Positions 5,903-11,358 of a DNA stretch of 11,358 nt are shown piece by piece; position 1 is the first letter of the stretch, and each line of letters begins with the position of its first letter. The translations under genes were made by a program, and so were the position numbers. The notes below the pieces were generated by a model that saw nothing but the letters and a program-made list of their open reading frames with translations, searched no databases and was not told where the DNA came from. Origin of the DNA: Gryganskiella cystojenkinii. Lineage: Eukaryota; Mortierellomycota; Mortierellomycetes; Mortierellales; Mortierellaceae. The stretch lies in the NCBI GenBank assembly GCA_015852425.1, contig JAAAIG010001061.1, forward strand, positions 1-11,358, given 5' to 3'.

Positions 5903-8767
5903 ATGAGAAGACATGTCCTGCCAGTACGAGACCTTCTCAACCGGCACTCTCAGCAACGTCTCTGCCAGGATCGGATCTGTCATTCATTTCAAGCATGCAC
6001 CTCCACCGACTATATTGTCCGATGCATGGCTACCTTCTCCCCAACCCCTCCTCGACCTCAACGCCCTTCAACATGGCTACCAAACCGATCTTCTGCCCCT
6101 TCTACTCCCCTAAGCCGTCAACGCACCATCGTTCACTATAGCACTGCCACCACCACCTCCGTAGAAAGTAACCTCTCTGTGAAGGAACTGCCATCGCTCT
6201 CGTCGTCCTCATCCTCCAACGCGCTTGTACGATCACCACCACCACTACCACCACGCTCGTTAATCAGGCCCTTATCATCCGTTCGTCAAGCGCGAACCTC
6301 AGGTGCACAACCATGGACAAAGCAAGACGACGAGCTCTTGTTTCATCTACGACAACAAGGCATTGCCTGGAAAAAGATTGCCCCTCGACTCAGCCGACCC
6401 CTGGCCGCTTGTTACACACGCTATTACCGTTTTCTGGATCCTTTCTTGGCCGATGCGGTCGAAGGCGACGCCGCAGAAGAAGAATGGACACGGTCTGCTG
6501 TCGAGGCCAGTCAACAAACTCTGAACAACAACTCCAACAAGAATAAGAGCCGTACCGAGAACGATAAACGCTCTATTGGAGCTCCTCTACCGTACGCTGT
6601 TCAGGGACCCTGGACCGCCAACGATCGTGAACGTTTGGAACAAATGATCAAACTCAAGATGCCCTGGTCCGTTATTGCTCGAGAACTTCAACGGAACCAG
6701 GAGAGTTGTAAAGAGAAATGGTACAGGATGCAAAAATCGGAGCTGGAGCAAACTCGACACTCGAAAAAGATCCGGGGTGAGCAATGGAGTCGTCTTTTCA
6801 AGGAAGGGTTCACCCCACATCATAAAGATCAGCTTGTCCGCGCTGTCGAGAAACATCTGAAAGCCAAGCATAACCTCAAGAAACAAGCCAGTTCACTCGG
6901 GTTTCTACAGCCAGATGACGATGAGGCGGATCAAATCGAGAACGAGTCGTCGTTTGCGCTGATGATGATGAACCAGGGACAGCCACGACAACCGGGCGCG
7001 ATCATGGACCTTCCTGATGCAGGCGTTCATGACACCGAAGCCATTGACTGGGACGTGATAGCGAAATCCCTCAACAACAAGTTTCCCGCAAGTCGACTCC
7101 GGACCATCTATTACGAGCTTGCAGCCTCAAAGCTGATCTGGACTCCCGAGGAGGACGACCGTTTGATCCGAGCCGTGGTACGATTGGGACCCCCAGAATT
7201 TCAGCCAAGGATCTGGACCATGATCAAGGATGCCTTTGACGATGTCATTCGGACGAGCGAGGATTACAAGGCCCGGTGGCGAGCCCTGGATATGCCCCAG
7301 CTCGAACGCGAGTGGGATCCGTCGGAGGTGAAAAAGTTTTGGCGACGGTATATGGAGTACCACAGCCCAGATTCGCTCTTGACGCTGGAACCGTTTTCAA
7401 CTGACAGCAACACGACCCCAACCGACTCGCTGCCCTCTCAGTCCAAATCCGAGCAGAGTCTTGCCATCCTCTCCAAGATGGCAGGAGAACAATCCGAGGA
7501 AGTGATGTGGGACCTGATCGCCGAAGGGCTCGAGTACCGACATGGGCGCGACTGTCAACTTTACTTCCAACAAGTTACCCAATATTTCCCCCGGGATCCC
7601 GAGCTGTTTCGTCATTTGACCTACCAGATTGCCAAGATGCATCTCAAACCCAAACGCGTCTATTGGTCTCCGGAATCGATGAGATTGTTGGTCGCGACAG
7701 TAAACAAGTTTTTACTGACAGAGCATTTGGTGAGCTGGAACTCTGTGGCCAAGGTTCTCGGAAACCGATATTCGACCGAGCAATGCGAGGCCAAGTGGCG
7801 GTATTGGTCACAGCGACAAAAGGAGAAGCATCTGACCTCGGATGAGGACAAGAATGAGGGACATGATGCCGATGCCGATGCAGTTGTCGATGCCGAAACC
7901 GATTCAGATGAACGGGATGATAAGGCGGATTCTGCTGCGCCAAAAGATTTGGTCACAACAAGTTCATCCCAGACTTCGACCAAGGAACCAAGGCTCTGGA
8001 CAGATAGGGAACTGGAACTGTTGCACAAAGGCATCCAAGAACACGGTTTACAGTGGGCCAAGATCCGAGATAATTTACTCCCTCATAGGACCATCCAAAT
8101 GTTGTCTGAACGCCACAGTCGCGATCAAGCCAAGAAGACGGGTCGATTCTCTGAAAGAGAACGCAGTTTACTCGAGACTGCGATCGAGACGTATGGCGAA
8201 GAGGCCGACTGGGGTCTGATTGCGAGTCAGGTCCCCGGAAGAACTGCGAATCAATGCCGCAGGAACTGGAATTATGCTCGGACACATCATGTTAACAAGG
8301 TCGGAGAACCTTGGACCGCTCAAGATCAAGAGCGGCTCCAGAGAGCAGTCGCACGATTTGGCCACAAGTGGACACTGGTCTCGGAGTTTGTGGTGGGCAA
8401 GACACCAGATCAGTGCCGGATGGAGTGGCGTCAAAAGCTGGACAAGAAGGTTAAAACGGGTCAATGGAAGGATGAAGAGATCCAAAAGATGATGGAGATT
8501 ATTGTCGAGATAGTCGGTCGAACCGAGACCAAGGAACGAGCCCTGTTAGCGGAGCACCATCGAGCGGCGAAGTCGAGCGAGTCTCCCAAGAACGGACAAA
8601 ACCAGACCGTCGGCTTTGTCGATCTCGCGCCACGGTTCAAGGGCAAGCGCAAGATTGACTGGAAGGAAGTCGCCAAGGCCATGGACGGACGTACCCCGGG
8701 CCAGTGTCGCGTCCGTTTCAACAACCACCGCAAGCTGTATATGATTGACATGGCTGCGACTTCCTAG
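5903..8767 (+). CDS. Multi-repeat Myb/SANT DNA-binding protein
   Basis: Probably a nuclear DNA-binding or chromatin protein. Single exon, 954 residues from the chosen ATG. A Ser/Pro/Thr-rich N-terminus (about 43-130) is followed by a string of Myb-like repeats. Repeat starts (first aromatic) are about W138, W237, a half repeat at W383, W413, W471 (with a long insert, second W at 536), W588, W699, F749, W804 and W855 (with an insert, second W at 920). The repeat at 804 shows the textbook spacing W804-W823-W842. Several end in the recognition-helix pattern GRT-x-x-QCR (779-800, about 929-940). A strongly acidic linker lies at 646-682. Vertebrate SNAPC4 has four and a half repeats and c-Myb three, so this is longer; a SNAPC4-like role is possible but unproven. 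The start at 5903 follows a C/T-rich leader; in-frame ATGs at 5696 and 6026 are alternatives. Confidence 0.88.
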   Translation: MRRHVLPVRDLLNRHSQQRLCQDRICHSFQACTSTDYIVRCMATFSPTPPRPQRPSTWLPNRSSAPSTPLSRQRTIVHYSTATTTSVESNLSVKELPSLSSSSSSNALVRSPPPLPPRSLIRPLSSVRQARTSGAQPWTKQDDELLFHLRQQGIAWKKIAPRLSRPLAACYTRYYRFLDPFLADAVEGDAAEEEWTRSAVEASQQTLNNNSNKNKSRTENDKRSIGAPLPYAVQGPWTANDRERLEQMIKLKMPWSVIARELQRNQESCKEKWYRMQKSELEQTRHSKKIRGEQWSRLFKEGFTPHHKDQLVRAVEKHLKAKHNLKKQASSLGFLQPDDDEADQIENESSFALMMMNQGQPRQPGAIMDLPDAGVHDTEAIDWDVIAKSLNNKFPASRLRTIYYELAASKLIWTPEEDDRLIRAVVRLGPPEFQPRIWTMIKDAFDDVIRTSEDYKARWRALDMPQLEREWDPSEVKKFWRRYMEYHSPDSLLTLEPFSTDSNTTPTDSLPSQSKSEQSLAILSKMAGEQSEEVMWDLIAEGLEYRHGRDCQLYFQQVTQYFPRDPELFRHLTYQIAKMHLKPKRVYWSPESMRLLVATVNKFLLTEHLVSWNSVAKVLGNRYSTEQCEAKWRYWSQRQKEKHLTSDEDKNEGHDADADAVVDAETDSDERDDKADSAAPKDLVTTSSSQTSTKEPRLWTDRELELLHKGIQEHGLQWAKIRDNLLPHRTIQMLSERHSRDQAKKTGRFSERERSLLETAIETYGEEADWGLIASQVPGRTANQCRRNWNYARTHHVNKVGEPWTAQDQERLQRAVARFGHKWTLVSEFVVGKTPDQCRMEWRQKLDKKVKTGQWKDEEIQKMMEIIVEIVGRTETKERALLAEHHRAAKSSESPKNGQNQTVGFVDLAPRFKGKRKIDWKEVAKAMDGRTPGQCRVRFNNHRKLYMIDMAATS

Positions 8768-8996
8768 TTTACCATTAGAGTGACCGCCTTTTTTAGCGTA
8801 TGCACAAAAACATGGCGCTCCAAGCCACCGAATTTTTGCTTTTTTTTTTTTTTTGTCCCCTTTTCCCAGACCGTGGTTACATTAGTCGTTCACACTCTCT
8901 TCTTGAGGTTAGAGGCCAATTCGTTCATTCCCACACACACTCTCTCTCCATTCCTTCTTTTTTTCCTTTTCACCACATTCTCACATTTACTATACC
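8768..8996 (+). promoter_or_regulatory. EFG1 promoter and leader
   Basis: A 229-base gap between two co-oriented genes. It includes a run of 15 T (8840-8854), perhaps tied to 3'-end formation of the Myb gene, a CCAAT box (8916-8920) 77 bases before the EFG1 ATG, and a C/T-rich leader with a short CA repeat from about 8926 to 8990. The boxes are seen; their function is inferred. Confidence 0.45.
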
Positions 8997-10972
8997 ATGC
9001 CCGCAGCCACAAAGAAGGTTGTCAACCCAGAGAAGGAGATGCGGGGCAAGAGACCCTATAACCGAGCTGGTCCCGGTGGGATAAAGAAGAAATCTTATCA
9101 GGCCAAGCCTGCAAAGCTGGACCAGGGCGAGGTTCCCGAGGGCGCAGCGGCATTGAAGAAGAAGCTCCGGGATACACTCCGTCTCTTGGGCTCGAACGAC
9201 AAGATGCCTGCGGATGTTCGTCTGGACAAGGAGAAGCGTGTTGAGGCACTCAAGTTGCAGATTGCAGAGAAGCAGGTCAACCAAAAGGAACAAACCATGC
9301 AGGCCAAGTACCGTATGCTCAAGTTCTTTGGTAAGTTTGAATTAAAAGGAAACTTGACTGGCTTTGGATATTACCAAAGAAAGGAGTGTTAATTAATACA
9401 TATTTTTTTATATTCCATCATGATAAAATATTAGAGTCCAAGAAGGCTGAGCGAAAGATCAAGGTCTTCAAGAACCAAAACTCGGAATGGGAATCCAACC
9501 CAGAACAGAAGAAGGAACTCGAAGAACTCGAACTTGACCTTGCCTATGTTCAAAATTTCCCCAAGGCCGAGAAATACTTGGCCCTGTACCCTATCGAGGG
9601 CGCTGATGATCCCAAGGTTCAGGAGCAACGTCAGGAGATCCGGGAAAAGATTCGCCTCGGTCTCGCCTCGGGTGAGATTCAACAATTCGCCAAGGCTGTC
9701 CGGGAAGAGATCAAGGCCAAGATCGTCTCCAAGGATAGCAAGACGGTCCAGGACGATGTCCGTTTGACCGCGGAAAAGATTCAAAAGGGCAAGAAGCGCT
9801 CGAGAGAACAGGCTGCCGCAGATGAGAACGATCCGCTTTCGGGTCGTGCCAAGGCGACCGCTCAAAGGCAAGCCACGAAACCCAAGCAGACCGAGGCTGT
9901 TGTTGAGGAGTCGTTCTTTGAGACCGTGGCACCCAAGGTTGTTGCTGCCAAGGAGGCTACTGAACCTGCCAAGAAGAAGGTTGCTGTTGAGAAGAAGACC
10001 CCCGCCGCAAAGGATACAACCGCAAAGACGACGGAAGGAGGAGCAGAGGAACCCAAAAAGCTGGGCAAGTGGGCTAGAAAGGCTATCCGTGCTCAATCGA
10101 CTTTTACTGCTCAGGAGGGTGAGACCAAGACTGAGGGCACTGACGATTCATCCAAGGAGACTGCTGCACCAGCACCCATGGAGGTCGAACCTGTGAAGGC
10201 AGGGGAGAAGAAGGTCATCGAGAAGAAGCAACCCGAGAAAAAGGCAGCAGCAGAGAAGAAGCAGCCCGCTCCCAAGAAAGCTTCCGCTGCCGAGAAAAAA
10301 CCCGCCGCCGAGAAAAAGGTTGTCGAGAAGAAGCAACAACCCGCACCTAAGAAGGCTGCTGAGAAGAAGAAGGAGCCAGTAGCAAAGAAGCAGGAAACCG
10401 AGGCGTCAGCACCAGCAACCACGGAATCACCAGAAACTTCAGAGCAAACTGAACGGACGCCAAAATCCGCTAAGCGAGCTAGAAAGAAGGAGATGTACAA
10501 GGCCGCCAGGGAAGCTGAGGCTGCTACCAAGACCCAAACCGAGACTGTGGAGGCTGTCAAGGAACCCGAGGTTCAAAAGGAGGATGCCAAGAAGGAAGAG
10601 GTCAAGAAGGTCGTAGAAAAGAAGCCCGAACCCAAGAAGAAGGCGGAGACCAAGCCTGCCGCTGCAATTGAAAAGAAGAAGCCAGAGCCAAAGAAGAAGA
10701 TCGAGCCCAAGATCACCCCCGCTATTGTTGTTGAGAAGAAGATCGAGGAGCCTGTGAAGAAGGCTGAGGAAGTCAAGGTGACTGTCAAGGAGGACAAGCC
10801 CAAGATTACGGTCTTGAAGGTCGATCGTGACGATCTCGTGAGCGACTCTGATAACGATGATGAGCCAACGGCACCTGTTCGCAAAGTTGTTGCTATCGAT
10901 ATGTCACAACTCAAGGAGTTGCCCGAGGTGCCCAAGCGTCGTGGAGGCCGTAACTTGAACAAATTCAAGTAA
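8997..10972 (+). CDS. EFG1: rRNA-processing protein EFG1 with a long basic/acidic tail
   Basis: Nucleolar factor needed for 18S rRNA maturation in yeast. Exons 8997-9330 and 9435-10972 (G|AG codon split, donor GTAAGT, acceptor TTAG) give 623 residues. The EFG1 domain covers about 51-185: ALKKKLRDTLRLL, then MPADVRLDKEKRVEALK, a charged helix, KYRMLKFFESKKAERK across the splice junction, and LAYVQNFPKAEKYLALYP. This order is typical of the family. Yeast-type EFG1 proteins are about 230-330 residues, so more than half of this protein is extra. The tail (about 190-600) is rich in Lys, Glu, Ala and Pro with EKK and PKK units, interrupted by LGKWARKAIRAQ (321-332) and AKRARKKEMYKAARE (457-471). 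It ends with an acidic SDSDNDDE (581-588), a likely CK2 target, and a basic RRGGRNLNKFK terminus. The start is supported by a leader and an ATACC context. Confidence 0.92.
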
Positions 10973-11298
10973 AAAAAAAAATCGTCCTCCCAGTTTTCTA
11001 GCATTTGTCAGTTTCCATCTTTTTTTTTTTGTTCTCCAGCATTCCTATGGCATTGTAACCTAATCACTTACCCCTTTCAAAAAGCATAGTAAAAACAACG
11101 TTTACAACATTTCGAGGCATCTCTCATTTACAACGGTATTATGTTCACTTGCAATACTTGCAATTTGTTTGCTGAGGAGTAGTAAAAAACAGAATGAATA
11201 GATTAGACAACGAATTGCAGACGAAAGAAAAACTAAACGGGCACGAATCGCACGAAACAAGTGGGGGGTCGAAGAGGCCCTGGAGACTACCTCTTGCC
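10973..11298. other. Intergenic stretch after EFG1
   Basis: It begins with 11 A from the stop codon on, has a T run near 11020-11030, and shows no AATAAA. Reading frames here are short and unlike the neighbours in composition. If the fragment at the right edge is real, this is a tail-to-tail 3' gap. I see nothing else in it. Confidence 0.5.
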
Positions 11299-11358
11299 CT
11301 ACTGGTTGATAACGATAATAGGACTCGACCAACGTTCGACATCACTGGCTCGACCACG
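11299..11358 (-). CDS. Possible C-terminal end of an unidentified gene
   Basis: On the minus strand the last 60 bases read as 19 residues, RGRASDVERWSSPIIVINQ, followed by TAG. Codon choice (GCC, GTC, ATC, AAC, CAG) resembles the confident genes here, and the other two frames look less protein-like. The fragment is too short to name a family. Alternatively the frame ORF at 11145-11357 is used, or the region is non-coding. Confidence 0.3.
   Translation of the reverse strand, partial: RGRASDVERWSSPIIVINQ

Noticed and set aside
7865..7882. GATGCC tandem repeat
   Set aside because: Three units only, inside the Asp/Ala-rich linker of the Myb protein; it is ordinary low complexity in coding sequence.
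9431..11004. Three long hydrophobic open frames on the minus strand opposite EFG1
   Set aside because: They are mirror images of the Lys/Glu/Ala codons of EFG1 (AAG, GAG and GCC reverse to CTT, CTC and GGC). They have no motif or splice support, and EFG1 explains the region.
1..11358. Mobile elements, CRISPR arrays, viral or toxin genes
   Set aside because: I saw no terminal repeats, transposase or reverse-transcriptase motifs, spaced direct repeats, or viral or toxin signatures in any frame.

Overview
The window looks like nuclear DNA of a filamentous fungus. Genes sit 0.2-1.1 kb apart on both strands. They are split by short introns of about 95-235 bases with GT...AG ends. Several leaders just before the ATG are strongly pyrimidine-rich, and poly(A)/poly(T) runs are common between genes. 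Gene content fits an early-diverging (Mucoromycota or Mortierellomycota type) fungus: the BLOC-1 subunit 2 protein is still easy to align with animal BLOC1S2. This placement is an inference, not a measurement.

Layout, left to right. (1) 1-1441, minus: the N-terminal 290 codons of a class-3 (fatty) aldehyde dehydrogenase in five exons, running off the left edge. (2) 1442-2573: a long stretch without a convincing gene; it holds the dehydrogenase leader and scattered coding-like scraps on the minus strand. (3) 2574-3535, minus: mitochondrial ribosomal protein uL24m, four exons. (4) 3536-3872: a short divergent promoter. (5) 3873-4480, plus: mitochondrial ribosomal protein mL54, two exons. (6) 4665-5610, minus: BLOC-1 complex subunit 2, four exons, the last only 29 bases. 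(7) 5903-8767, plus: a 954-residue protein built from about ten Myb/SANT-type repeats. (8) 8997-10972, plus: rRNA-processing protein EFG1 with a very long Lys/Glu/Ala-rich tail. (9) 11299-11358, minus: possibly the last codons of an unidentified gene.

The genes are mostly housekeeping and do not form an operon or cluster. The clearest functional link is the head-to-head pair uL24m/mL54, two large-subunit proteins of the mitochondrial ribosome that share a 337-base promoter. EFG1 adds a cytosolic ribosome-biogenesis function. I see no mobile element, CRISPR array, tRNA, rRNA or convincing novel system. The most unusual items are the many-repeat Myb protein, the EFG1 tail, an in-frame stop-free intron in the BLOC1S2 gene, and the unexplained 1.1-kb stretch downstream of uL24m.
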